The notes beneath the pieces were generated by a model. It was not told the origin of the DNA and made no database searches. It was given only the letters and a program-made list of their open reading frames with translations. Of a stretch of 64,000 nucleotides of DNA, positions 1 to 7,842 are shown piece after piece (position 1 is the stretch's first letter; every line of letters begins with the position of its first letter). Both the position numbers and the translations under genes were made by a program. Origin of the DNA: CAYGZL01 sp964354345 (GTDB lineage: Bacteria > Chloroflexota > Anaerolineae > Anaerolineales > UBA4823). The stretch covers positions 1 through 64,000 of the forward strand of contig CAYGZL010000017.1 in the NCBI GenBank assembly GCA_964354345.1, given 5' to 3'.

Positions 1-596
1 AGATGCTTCTGCAGCACCCACCCCCCATCGGTTTGTTGCCAGGCGATCAGTAGCTCATAAGATCGGGTCAGCCGCGCATCCTGGCTCATCCCGAGCCGAC
101 CAAAGCATCCCAGGTAGACAGATAATTCGCAAGGCGCGCTGTCCAACTCCGCCGCGCTTTTAAAGCCCCATTCGGGTATCACTGAGCTTCTGGCAAAGCG
201 GTGAAATAAGCCGTTTGGTAACTGATGAGCGAGCATGTACTCACAGGCTTGAGCGATGCGGGGATCGCTGGCACGGAAGCCCATTTCTCCGAGAATATTC
301 AGAACCCAAACTGTGGTGACATACTTAGGGGTGAATGGAGAGTACCCACCTTGGGGGATGTAGGAAGGTTTACCTGCCCAGGGCATAGCCGAGCACCAGG
401 AGCCATCTGGTTGCTGTTTTGAGAACACCTCTTGGATAAGTGGGGACTGCTCCACAGCCTGCCAGAGGGTCTGGGTTGTGGGACCGTCCATTGTCTGATC
501 CAACAGGTGGCAGTGAGTCAAATATTTCACTGCCGGTGAACCGTTTTCGAGTAACCAGGCGATATTGTGCTGGATTTGATCCTGGCGAAGAAACAT
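1..596 (-). CDS. Partial prenyltransferase/squalene-oxidase-fold repeat protein (3' end outside window)
   Basis: I read this frame directly: it opens at an ATG (594-596) and stays open to base 1, so the C-terminus is missing. The protein begins MFLRQDQIQHNIAWLLENGS and contains repeated helical units such as QQPDGSW, ACEYMLAHQLPNGLF and LLIAWQQTDGGW. The QxxDGxW pattern is typical of the alpha/alpha-toroid shared by squalene cyclases and prenyltransferase-like repeat proteins. No catalytic motif (such as the DxDD of cyclases) is visible in the part present, so a catalytic role cannot be claimed. The start lies 3 bp after the stop of the upstream aldo/keto reductase, so the two are probably co-transcribed. 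Confidence 0.75.
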   Translation of the reverse strand, partial: MFLRQDQIQHNIAWLLENGSPAVKYLTHCHLLDQTMDGPTTQTLWQAVEQSPLIQEVFSKQQPDGSWCSAMPWAGKPSYIPQGGYSPFTPKYVTTVWVLNILGEMGFRASDPRIAQACEYMLAHQLPNGLFHRFARSSVIPEWGFKSAAELDSAPCELSVYLGCFGRLGMSQDARLTRSYELLIAWQQTDGGWVLQKH

Positions 597-599
597 TAA

Positions 600-1583
600 T
601 CACCAATAATGGTGCACGATCGGTCGGATGCGTTCGGTGTATAGCATGTGTACCGATTCCATCACCTCGGGTGAAAGTGCGGGCAAGTCAGCGGCAACAG
701 CGTTCTCCTCCACCTGGGAAGGGCGCTTGGCACCGGGGATAACACAGGTAACCGCCTCAAACATCAGGATCCAGCGCAACGCGAACTGTGCCATACTCAT
801 CCCGGCTGGCACCAGCGGTCGCAGCGTAGTAACTGCCTGTAAGCCAGTATTGAAATCCACGCCCGAGAAGGTCTCACCCCGGTCGAAGGCCTCGCCGTGG
901 CGGTTAAAGGCGCGGTGATCGCCCGAGGTGAAACTCGTCTGGTGGGTCATCTTGCCGGCTAACATGCCCGAGGAGAGCGGCAGGCGCGCCAGGATGCCTG
1001 CCTTGCGCCGCTGGGCTTCCTGAAAGAACAATTCGGCTGGGCGTTGGCGGAAGATATTAAAGATGATCTGTACCGACTGCACACCGGGATATTCGATGGC
1101 TTTCAGTGCTTCTTCCACCTTCTCTACACTGACGCCATAATGACGCAGCTTGCCCGCCCTGACCAGGTCATCCAAAATGCCGAATGTCTCTGGCATGTAA
1201 TAGACTTCAGTCGGTGGGCAGTGCAGTTGCAGCAGATCGAGTGCTTCGGTGTTCAGGTTCTTCAAGCTTCGCTCGATAAATGTGGTCAGGTTCTGGCGGT
1301 TGTAGCCGCTGGCCACATGAGGATCCAATCGCCGTCCTGCCTTGGTAGCGATATAAAAGATCTCGCGACGCTCTTTACGTAGCTGCGCCAGCAGACGCTC
1401 ACTGCGGCCATCGCCGTATACATCTGCGGTGTCAAAGAAGTTCACGCCTAAATCCAGGGCGCGATGTAGCGCAGCCAGTGACTCATGATCTTCAACCTGC
1501 CCCCAGGTACCGCCGATTGCCCACGCTCCAAAGCTGACTGTCGAAACATGCCAGCCCGTTCTGCCCAACTCACGATATTTCAT
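600..1583 (-). CDS. Aldo/keto reductase family oxidoreductase
   Basis: A 327-aa NAD(P)H-dependent aldo/keto reductase with a TIM-barrel fold. The family tetrad is visible: Asp51 and Tyr56 in the DTADVYG block, Lys81 in YIATKAGR and His121 in LLQLHCPP. The N-terminal YRELGRTGWHVSTVSFG and C-terminal VIPGAKRPSQVEEN blocks are typical of the subfamily that reduces sugar aldehydes and small carbonyls. The length is normal. The ATG start has a GAGGAG ribosome binding site 8 nt upstream. It is the first gene of a pair with the repeat protein downstream. The substrate cannot be told from sequence. Confidence 0.92.
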   Translation of the reverse strand: MKYRELGRTGWHVSTVSFGAWAIGGTWGQVEDHESLAALHRALDLGVNFFDTADVYGDGRSERLLAQLRKERREIFYIATKAGRRLDPHVASGYNRQNLTTFIERSLKNLNTEALDLLQLHCPPTEVYYMPETFGILDDLVRAGKLRHYGVSVEKVEEALKAIEYPGVQSVQIIFNIFRQRPAELFFQEAQRRKAGILARLPLSSGMLAGKMTHQTSFTSGDHRAFNRHGEAFDRGETFSGVDFNTGLQAVTTLRPLVPAGMSMAQFALRWILMFEAVTCVIPGAKRPSQVEENAVAADLPALSPEVMESVHMLYTERIRPIVHHYW

Positions 1584-1616
1584 GGGTTTGACTCCTCGTG
1601 GTTTATTGATAAATAG

Positions 1617-1643
1617 ATGAGCGGTCTAACTAAGACCGCTCAT
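1617..1643. terminator. Hairpin between DUF4332 gene and aldo/keto reductase gene
   Basis: A perfect 11-bp stem (1617-1627 with 1633-1643, ATGAGCGGTCT against its complement) with a 5-nt loop. It sits between the end of the DUF4332 operon and the aldo/keto reductase gene, both on the minus strand. There is only a weak T-rich tail, so it may be an attenuating hairpin and not a classic intrinsic terminator. The rest of 1584-1757 shows nothing else I can support. Confidence 0.5.
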
Positions 1644-1757
1644 TAGATAACTGCAAATACATAAATCACGCGAACAAGGTTGCATCGCATGATTTTACTA
1701 AGCTTGACCTAAGGCTCAGGATGACTGGATATAGAAAATGCCAGTATGGAGTGCGGC

Positions 1758-2162
1758 TTAGTAATTAACTATGCGGGGTAAAGCCTTGGCCTGCTCCACC
1801 CAACTTTCCACCCCTTTGAGGGTGGGGAGCTGGCGGACCAACTTCTTCTCAGCGTTGACTTCGGTCATCTTCTTGAGCAAGTTCCCTGGGACGCGCTTGG
1901 ATAGCTCTACCACAGTATCCACACCAGCAGCTTCAAGGAGATCAGAATACTCGCTGCCCACGCCCTTGATGCGGTACAGGTCGGCACGATTGACCCACTC
2001 TAAAATCAACTTACCACTGATACCAGTCTTCTCAGAAATTTCCTGGCGGCCCTTGGGGGTTGCGCCTTTTTCGAGAAGCAGTTCCACTGTATTGATGCCA
2101 AATTCCTTTAGCTTGGCAGTGAAAATTTCTCCGACGCCTTCAATATCAATTATTTTGGTCAT
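1758..2162 (-). CDS. DUF4332 helix-hairpin-helix protein
   Basis: A 134-aa soluble protein built of repeated helix-hairpin-helix units: IEGVGEIFTAKLKEFGI near residues 7-23 and IKGVGSEYSDLLEAAGV near 65-81. Each is followed by a helix of the VELL/VVELSKR type. This is the DUF4332 fold, related to the DNA-binding HhH modules of RNA polymerase alpha C-terminal domains and RuvA, though members have no proven function. The ATG is preceded by AAGGAG at good spacing. It is the last gene of a three-gene minus-strand set with the 66-aa protein and the solenoid protein. A membrane-anchored protein at 38098-38850 carries a related module. Confidence 0.85.
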   Translation of the reverse strand: MTKIIDIEGVGEIFTAKLKEFGINTVELLLEKGATPKGRQEISEKTGISGKLILEWVNRADLYRIKGVGSEYSDLLEAAGVDTVVELSKRVPGNLLKKMTEVNAEKKLVRQLPTLKGVESWVEQAKALPRIVNY

Positions 2163-2191
2163 GTGATGCTCCTTGTAATGATTGATCCGAA

Positions 2192-2392
2192 TTACTTTTT
2201 CTTGCCGAATAGACCGCCCAATCCCTTAGTGACACCCTTGACATCTACGCCTTTCAAAACGCCATCAACCTGTTTAGCGATCGGACCGGGTAGTTTGCCC
2301 TTCAAGAAACCCAGAACAGTGTCAACGGCTTTCTTTGCCTGTTCTGTTGAGATGCCCACCTTCTGGCTAACCAGTTTAATCAGTTCATCCAT
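2192..2392 (-). CDS. Small 66-aa helical protein, function unknown
   Basis: I chose the ATG at 2390-2392 because an AAGGAG site lies just upstream. A longer reading to 2485 is possible but has no such support. The protein starts MDELIKLVSQKVGISTEQAK and has a long amphipathic segment (AVDTVLGFLKGKLPGPIAKQ) followed by VDGVLKGVDVKGVTKGLGG and a basic FGKKK tail. It resembles the small alanine/glycine/lysine-rich helical families such as DUF2780 or DUF2267, but the match is by eye only. It lies between the solenoid protein and the DUF4332 protein, within about 90 bp of the former and 30 bp of the latter, so it probably shares their transcript. Confidence 0.75.
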   Translation of the reverse strand: MDELIKLVSQKVGISTEQAKKAVDTVLGFLKGKLPGPIAKQVDGVLKGVDVKGVTKGLGGLFGKKK

Positions 2393-2481
2393 TTTGTTCT
2401 CCTTATATTTATTTTCACTTGAAAAGGTAAGGAATTCGTTGCAGTCATTATACTGCACATGGAATCGCCCGTTACTCAGGA

Positions 2482-3093
2482 TCAACGACGTTTCTTTTTC
2501 CGTCCTGCGAGCACCGATAGCAGAAAGAAGACGAAACCTGCGATGGCGCCGAAAATGATCGATTCACGAGGACCAAAGGATGTATTAACTGTCCCTTCGA
2601 CTTTTTGCGCGAGCAGGAACACTGTACTTCCTGTTTCCGTTTTGACTGTTCGGGCGACGATTACCGCTGCGCCGCTCTGTTCCATTTGCACATCCCCCTG
2701 GGTAATCAACACCCGCGCCCCGGACTGGTCCATTTTTACATTCCCTTGTGCAATCAACAATTGTACAGCCGAGGTATTCAGGTTGGCTTCCTGGGTTTGG
2801 GCGACAATAATGCCGCCTGCGGTTACATCTAAATTCGTGGCTTGCGCCCGGACTATCCCCCCCTGACGCAGCTCAAGATGATCAGCGGTGACTGTCTGCG
2901 CGCCCGCCTGGCGCAGGTAAACCGTGTTTGCCTGGACCTGGTTTACGCCGCCCCGGTCGATGTTTACCTCCTGGGCTTCAACTCTATTCGCACTGCCCTG
3001 GCTGATATTAACAACCGGGGCTTTCACGACCACTTCATCATTCTCATTTTGCTTGGCATTGTTGGGGGTTGGTGTAGGAATATCTTGGTTCAT
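2482..3093 (-). CDS. Membrane-anchored beta-solenoid protein with nine 15-16-residue repeats
   Basis: A 203-aa protein of unknown function. Residues 1-20 are polar (QDIPTPTPNN...). Residues 28 to about 164 fall into nine units of 15 or 16 residues, for example VNIDRGGVNQVQANT, VYLRQAGAQTVTADH, LELRQGGIVRAQATN and VQMEQSGAAVIVART. Each has alternating hydrophobic residues at the start and a Gly/Ser turn. This suggests a right-handed beta-solenoid with one short coil per repeat, comparable to bactofilins or polymer-forming proteins but not obviously a member of them. One transmembrane helix (about 177-196, IIFGAIAGFVFFLLSVLAG) and a basic RKKKRR tail put the repeat domain outside the cytoplasm or on the inner face. 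AGGAACG precedes the ATG. It is the first gene of the operon. Confidence 0.85.
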   Translation of the reverse strand: MNQDIPTPTPNNAKQNENDEVVVKAPVVNISQGSANRVEAQEVNIDRGGVNQVQANTVYLRQAGAQTVTADHLELRQGGIVRAQATNLDVTAGGIIVAQTQEANLNTSAVQLLIAQGNVKMDQSGARVLITQGDVQMEQSGAAVIVARTVKTETGSTVFLLAQKVEGTVNTSFGPRESIIFGAIAGFVFFLLSVLAGRKKKRR

Positions 3094-3221
3094 AATCGTT
3101 CCTTGGTTTTCTATCCGATGGGATTGGTTCGTATTAATTTTCGTTATGCTTCAAGTCTATGCGATATCAGGAACGGTGTCAATAGCGAATCACCGATCTG
3201 TAGAGTTGCTCGGAGTGCATA

Positions 3222-3249
3222 TTTTGTGAAATTAAAACGCGGATATAAT
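3222..3249 (+). promoter_or_regulatory. Candidate promoter of the sugar operon
   Basis: A perfect TATAAT lies at 3244-3249, about 45 bp before the PfkB start. Upstream, TTTTGT (3222-3227) at 16-bp spacing or TTGTGA (3224-3229) at 14 bp could act as a weak -35. The -35 match is poor, so this rests mainly on the -10 and its position in the divergent gap between the solenoid operon and the sugar operon. Confidence 0.4.
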
Positions 3250-3293
3250 GTAAGCTGCAAGGACGATTATGTACACCCCCCTGGGGAGCCTGG

Positions 3294-4478
3294 ATGAAGA
3301 TCAACCCTTCCAACACCCGGCTACCGCTTGCGATCGTGGCCGGGGTAATCTGTATTGACCTTATTCCTGACCTGTCTAAAGTACCAGGTGATATTTTTCA
3401 CCTGCTGGCTCCAGGTCGGCTTGTGATTACCGGTCCGCTGGTCGCCTCCACCGGGGGTGTTGTCTCGAACACCGGTTTGGCGTTACACCGCTTGGGTTTG
3501 CCGGTGCGCCTGATCGGTAAGCTGGGGGATGATTTGTTAGGCCAATCGGTTATCTCTCTGCTAAAAAACACCGATCCGTCCCTTGTGCACGGGATGATTG
3601 TGGCTGAAGGGGAACATACTTCTTATAGCGTGGTGCTTAATCCACCTGACGCAGACCGCGCCTTTATGTATTGCACCGGCGCTAACGATACATTTTGTGC
3701 GGAGGACATCTCGGATGCGCAATTCCAGGACGCTGGTTTGTTCCACTTCGGTTACCCGCCCGTCATGCGTCATTTCGCCTTTGATAACGGACAGGAGATG
3801 GCGCGACTTTTTCAACGTGCCCACTCTGGTGGTCTGTTAACCTCTCTGGATATGACCATGCCGGACCCCGATTCGCGTGCCGGGCAGATGGATTGGACGC
3901 CCTGGTTTCAGGCAGTGTTACCCCATCTTGATTTGCTCCTGCCCAGCCTGGGCGAGATGCGCGTCATGCTGCATACCCAGGACGACATGCGTGCCATGGC
4001 AGTCAGGTTGCTGGATATGGGTGCAGCGGTGGTTGGATTGAAACTGGGCGATCAGGGGTTGTATGTTCGCACTACTGACGACCGGGGGCGGTTGCCAGGA
4101 TTTTTAGATGATACTTTTCTTGACCGAGAGCTAATCGCCCCTTGTTTCCTGGTGAAAGTGGCTGGCACTACCGGCGCCGGTGATTGTACCAATGCTGGTT
4201 TCCTGGCGGGGGTGCTGCGCGGATTGCCCCTTGAGGCGGTAATGACCACGGCAGTGGCGGTCGGCGCCTGCAATGTGGAAGCCCCCGATGCAGTCAGTGG
4301 GGCGCCAACCTGGGAAAAGTTGCAGGCGCGCCTGCTCGCAGGTTGGGATCGGCGACCACTTTCCCTCAGCCTATTGAATACCCTATCGAAAGCTGGTTGG
4401 CGATGGAATAAAAGGACCGGGCTGTGGATCAGTCCAGGGGATAGCAGTCAGCAATCAGCCATCCGCGATCAGCAGTAA
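3294..4478 (+). CDS. PfkB-family carbohydrate kinase
   Basis: A 394-aa ribokinase-family kinase that should phosphorylate a sugar hydroxyl with ATP. Visible family signatures are the N-terminal glycine-rich TGGVVSNTGLALHRLGLPV block (PfkB signature 1) and VAGTTGAGDCTNAGFLAGVL near residues 288-307, the second signature with its catalytic Asp and anion hole GAGD. The start is set by GGGGAG just before the ATG. The last residues (SSQQSAIRDQQ) come from a degenerate CAATCAGC repeat in the DNA, so the true C-terminus may have been extended by repeat invasion. It is the first gene of a four-gene operon with a GHMP kinase, a DUF4432 protein and a GH172 enzyme. The substrate is not known. Confidence 0.88.
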   Translation: MKINPSNTRLPLAIVAGVICIDLIPDLSKVPGDIFHLLAPGRLVITGPLVASTGGVVSNTGLALHRLGLPVRLIGKLGDDLLGQSVISLLKNTDPSLVHGMIVAEGEHTSYSVVLNPPDADRAFMYCTGANDTFCAEDISDAQFQDAGLFHFGYPPVMRHFAFDNGQEMARLFQRAHSGGLLTSLDMTMPDPDSRAGQMDWTPWFQAVLPHLDLLLPSLGEMRVMLHTQDDMRAMAVRLLDMGAAVVGLKLGDQGLYVRTTDDRGRLPGFLDDTFLDRELIAPCFLVKVAGTTGAGDCTNAGFLAGVLRGLPLEAVMTTAVAVGACNVEAPDAVSGAPTWEKLQARLLAGWDRRPLSLSLLNTLSKAGWRWNKRTGLWISPGDSSQQSAIRDQQ

Positions 4479-4534
4479 GGTGTTAGCACTCAACAATCAG
4501 CAGGCAGCTATCAGCTCTCAGTAATCAAATCAGA
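4443..4534 (+). repeat. Degenerate CAGCAATCAGC-type short repeats
   Basis: Roughly nine imperfect copies of an (A)ATCAGC / CTCAGC unit run through this stretch (cagtcagcaatcagc, cgatcagc, aacaatcagc, gctatcagc, gtaatcaaatcag). The first copies are inside the end of the kinase gene and the rest fill the gap before the GHMP kinase. The unit length is irregular and there are no spacers of constant size, so this is a slippage or short-palindrome-type repeat, not CRISPR. Confidence 0.6.
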
Positions 4535-4547
4535 AGTAACTGCAACC

Positions 4548-5609
4548 ATGCACCAAAATCCAATATCCACCACAACTTCTTCTCCAAAGCTTCTCATCAA
4601 CAGCGTCGCCCCGATCCGAATTTGTGACAACGGCGGTTGGACGGACACCTGGTTCGCCAGACATGGGCGGATTTTTAATATCGGCGTGTATCCTTATGCT
4701 GAAGTCCAGATTGCTGTGCATGATGATCGTGCAGTGGAAAATCGCATTGTGATCCATGCTGAAAATTATGGCGAACGGTATGTTGTTGATCCAGAGAAGC
4801 ATTGGGATAAGCATCCACTCCTGGAAGCTGCCATCGAGTACATGCGTTTGCCGAAAAATCTGTCCTTTGAGGTCACCATCTTCTCCGAAGCGCCAGGTGG
4901 AGCCTCGACGGGCACTTCAGCCGCAGTGACAGTCGCCCTGATCGGCGCGTTGGACAGCCTCTCGCCTGGTCGCATGACGCCGCATGAGGTGGCTTATGCG
5001 GCCCAGCGCATCGAAACCGAGATGCTCGGTCAGCAGTGCGGTATCCAGGACCAGCTTTGCTCTGCTTACGGCGGGATTAATTACATTGAGATGTTCGCTT
5101 ATCCATATGCTTCAGTCTCGCAAATCCAATTGCCGAACACGGTGTGGTGGGAATTGGAACGTCGCCTGGCTCTGGTATACCTGGGAAAAACGCATCACTC
5201 TTCTGAGGTTCACGAGATGGTCATTCGCGGACTGGAAGACGCCGGACCTGACTGCCACCAGCTCGAGGCTTTACGGCAAACCGCGCCGCGCTCGCGCGAT
5301 GCTTTGTATGCCGGCAATTTCATCGCGCTGGGTCAGGCGATGTCGGATAACTCTGAAGCACAGCGCTGCCTGCATCCTGCCCTGGTGAGTGCCGATGCGG
5401 GTCGGGTGATCGAGATTGCCCGCGCTCACGGTGCGTTGGGTTGGAAGGTCAACGGAGCGGGTGGAGAGGGCGGCTCGGTCACCATCTTATGTAATGAACA
5501 GTCGCAGGTCAAGCGCGCCATGCTGCGTGAAATAGAACAAGAGAATAATTTCTTCAAGAATATCCCCATCTATCTCAGCCGGTATGGTTTGAGGGTGTGG
5601 ACAGTTTGA
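4548..5609 (+). CDS. GHMP-family sugar kinase
   Basis: A 353-aa GHMP kinase related by eye to the bacterial fucokinase / D-glycero-D-manno-heptose kinase branch. The N-terminal strand APIRICDNGGWTDTW (residues 21-35) is the substrate-binding start. The ATP-binding APGGASTGTSAA loop is at 115-126, and the C-terminal NGAGGEGGSVTIL motif 3 is near residue 300. The DQLCSAYGGINYIE block fits this branch too. The ribosome binding site is weak because the leader is filled by the short repeats. It lies between a PfkB kinase and a DUF4432 protein, so it probably phosphorylates C1 or another position of a sugar released by the GH172 enzyme encoded last in the operon. Confidence 0.85.
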   Translation: MHQNPISTTTSSPKLLINSVAPIRICDNGGWTDTWFARHGRIFNIGVYPYAEVQIAVHDDRAVENRIVIHAENYGERYVVDPEKHWDKHPLLEAAIEYMRLPKNLSFEVTIFSEAPGGASTGTSAAVTVALIGALDSLSPGRMTPHEVAYAAQRIETEMLGQQCGIQDQLCSAYGGINYIEMFAYPYASVSQIQLPNTVWWELERRLALVYLGKTHHSSEVHEMVIRGLEDAGPDCHQLEALRQTAPRSRDALYAGNFIALGQAMSDNSEAQRCLHPALVSADAGRVIEIARAHGALGWKVNGAGGEGGSVTILCNEQSQVKRAMLREIEQENNFFKNIPIYLSRYGLRVWTV

Positions 5610-5631
5610 TCATCAACCAAAGGAGTCCGGT

Positions 5632-6651
5632 ATGCCTGAACTCTATGGAACACACTATTCCCCCGTTGAGCTACACCAACTTGTCAGCACGATGGATCAA
5701 CTTGCCGGACTGCGCTCATTTGAATACAGCGATGGCAAGGCACGTGGGCTGCGCGCAATCGAGGTTTGGACCGGCAGTGGCTTGCGTTTTACGATCTATG
5801 TCGACCGCGGTTTGGATATTGGACCGGCGGAATTCGCTGGCAAGCCGTTAGCCTGGCTGCATCCAGCTTTAGGTACGCCTGCTCAATACGAACCAAATGG
5901 CTATGGCTGGTTGCGTACCTTCGGCGGGGGATTGGTGACGACCTGCGGGTTGACGCATTTCGGACAACCGGAGGAAGAGGGTGGAACCACTTACGGATTG
6001 CACGGGCGGATCTCACATCTCCCTGCCCAAAATGTCAGCCTGCACGCCGGATGGCAGGCGGATGATTATGTCCTGGAGATTACGGGCGAGGTACGCCAGG
6101 CAGTTTTGTTCGGAGAGAATCTGCTGTTAAAACGGCGGATCAGCACCCGCCTTGGTGCGAGATGTTTAGCCATCCAGGACACCATTGTCAACGAAGGCTA
6201 TCGCCAGATGCCCTTGATGCTGCTTTACCACTGTAATTTTGGCTTTCCTGTAGTCTCCCCGGGCAGCCAGGTAGAGATTGTAGATGAGCAACTTCGTCCG
6301 CGCGATGCAATTACAGCAGCTGGGATCGCGGAGTTTGACCGGTTCGGTCCGCCTGTAGCAGGTTATCGTGAGCAGGTATTCTTTCATACCCCTCGCGTCG
6401 ATGCGGAGGGTTGGGCTCGGGCGGCGATTATCAATCCGGCGTTGAATTTAAGTGTCTACATACGTTACCGGGCAGTTGAGTTGCCAGCTTTGACGCAGTG
6501 GAAGATGACCAGCCCGGGCGAGTATATCTGCGCGCTCGAACCCTGCACTCACCACGAAGGTCAACGGGCTGTGTTACGTCGTGAAAGTCGCCTGCGCGAG
6601 CTGGCTCCTAGTGAAGAGATGCAGACTAGCTTAGAGATTGGAGTTTATTAA
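5632..6651 (+). CDS. DUF4432 / aldose-1-epimerase-like protein
   Basis: A 339-aa protein of the galactose-mutarotase beta-sandwich superfamily, DUF4432 branch. Indicators are YVDRGLDIGPAEFAGKPLAW near residues 56-75, the LVTTCGLTHFG block near 100-110, GLHGRISHLPA, and LLYHCNFGFP near 198-207. Histidines in HGR and YHCNFG match the positions that bind the sugar in mutarotases. AAAGGAG sits 6 nt before the ATG. In this operon it probably interconverts anomers of, or binds, the sugar passed between the glycosidase and the kinases. The exact reaction is not known for the family. Confidence 0.87.
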   Translation: MPELYGTHYSPVELHQLVSTMDQLAGLRSFEYSDGKARGLRAIEVWTGSGLRFTIYVDRGLDIGPAEFAGKPLAWLHPALGTPAQYEPNGYGWLRTFGGGLVTTCGLTHFGQPEEEGGTTYGLHGRISHLPAQNVSLHAGWQADDYVLEITGEVRQAVLFGENLLLKRRISTRLGARCLAIQDTIVNEGYRQMPLMLLYHCNFGFPVVSPGSQVEIVDEQLRPRDAITAAGIAEFDRFGPPVAGYREQVFFHTPRVDAEGWARAAIINPALNLSVYIRYRAVELPALTQWKMTSPGEYICALEPCTHHEGQRAVLRRESRLRELAPSEEMQTSLEIGVY

Positions 6652-6653
6652 AT

Positions 6654-7751
6654 ATGGATCTACAATTCAACGGTCTGGGCATGAGCCTGGGCAACCTGGC
6701 TATCTTATCGAATGCGGTCACTCGTTCCGCCAATCCCGAGAACTTCACCGGCGCAAAGGGTCAGGGAGGTATGGCGACGGAGGGAACGGGCGCCAGTGCG
6801 GCGCGTGAGTTGGGGCGTGGCTGGAAGATCTCGCCCTCGATTGATATCCCCGGCAATACGACTGTTACTCTGGCGGACATTGCTGGACCGGGCGCGATTC
6901 AACATATCTGGTTGACCGTTGATCCCCGCGCCTGGCGCCGTCTGGTGCTGCGCATGGTGTGGGATGATGAGCCAACTCCCTCCGTCGAGACGCCCCTGGG
7001 CGATTTTTTCTGCAACGGCTGGTGCCAGCGCTGTAACATCAACTCGTTACCGATCGCGGTTAATCCTGCGGGTGGTTTCAATTCCTATTGGGAGATGCCG
7101 TTTCGTAAACATGCCCGCATCACCGTTGAGAACCTTTCCCCCGACCCGGTGCATGGTTTTTATTACCAGGTGACCTACACGCTGACGGAAGTTCCACCTG
7201 AACGTGCGTATCTCCATGGCCAGTTCCGACGGAGCAATCCCTTAATGGGTGGAGTGCACACTCTGCTGGAAGGGGTGCATGGTCAGGGTCATTATGTGGG
7301 CACATATCTGGCCTGGGGCTCCAACAGCAACGGTTGGTGGGGCGAGGGCGAGATGAAGTTTTACCTGGATGGCGATACCGGTTGGCCGACGATCTGTGGT
7401 ACCGGTACGGAAGACTACTTCGGTGGGGCGTGGGGTTTTGAGTATCCCCAGGGGCAATATGGAACTTTTTCTACGCCCTTCTTGGGTTTTCCGCAACTTA
7501 TCAAACCTGATGGCTTAAATATCAGCCAGCAGCGTTTTGGCCTGTATCGCTGGCATGTGATGGACCCGATCCGCTATCAACAAGATCTACGGGTGACGAT
7601 CCAGGCGCTGGGTTGGCGTTCTGCCTTGGAAGGGAAAGGGCGTTACCTGCCGTTGCAAGATGACATCGCCTCGACTGTTTTTTGGTACCAGGCGGAGCCG
7701 CACGCTGCCTTCCCAGTCTTACCGGACTTAAACAGGCTGGAAGTAATTTAA
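6654..7751 (+). CDS. GH172 (former DUF2961) glycoside hydrolase
   Basis: A 365-aa protein matching the DUF2961 family, now glycoside hydrolase family 172, whose known members act on difructose anhydride and on alpha-D-arabinofuranosides. The glutamate-bearing blocks WWGEGEMKFYLDGD (Glu231/Glu233) and GTGTEDYFGGAWGFE (Glu253) are spaced like the catalytic pair of the family. The N-terminal NPENFTGAKGQGGMA block is also conserved. No signal peptide is visible, so the enzyme is probably cytoplasmic and acts on an imported oligosaccharide. GGAG lies 10 nt before the ATG, inside the end of the preceding gene. It is the last gene of the operon and is followed by a strong hairpin. Confidence 0.9.
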   Translation: MDLQFNGLGMSLGNLAILSNAVTRSANPENFTGAKGQGGMATEGTGASAARELGRGWKISPSIDIPGNTTVTLADIAGPGAIQHIWLTVDPRAWRRLVLRMVWDDEPTPSVETPLGDFFCNGWCQRCNINSLPIAVNPAGGFNSYWEMPFRKHARITVENLSPDPVHGFYYQVTYTLTEVPPERAYLHGQFRRSNPLMGGVHTLLEGVHGQGHYVGTYLAWGSNSNGWWGEGEMKFYLDGDTGWPTICGTGTEDYFGGAWGFEYPQGQYGTFSTPFLGFPQLIKPDGLNISQQRFGLYRWHVMDPIRYQQDLRVTIQALGWRSALEGKGRYLPLQDDIASTVFWYQAEPHAAFPVLPDLNRLEVI

Positions 7752-7792
7752 TCGTGTAATTTCCTGTACAACCCCTGGCGTACAAAATCAGC

Positions 7793-7842
7793 AAAACGCT
7801 CAAATTCAGCAATCGATTGGAGATGCTGAATTAGAGCGTTTT
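7793..7842 (+). terminator. Strong intrinsic terminator after the GH172 gene
   Basis: Two 19-nt arms (7793-7811 and 7824-7842) pair with a single mismatch around a 12-nt loop. The arms start AAAACGCTC and end GAGCGTTTT, giving a T tail for plus-strand transcripts and a symmetrical one for the minus strand. It ends the sugar operon. Its right arm overlaps the last codons of the antitoxin remnant on the other strand. Confidence 0.75.

Noticed and set aside
4443..4534. Short repeats considered as a CRISPR array
   Set aside because: Units are 6-11 bp, irregular, with no spacers of even length and no cas genes in the window.
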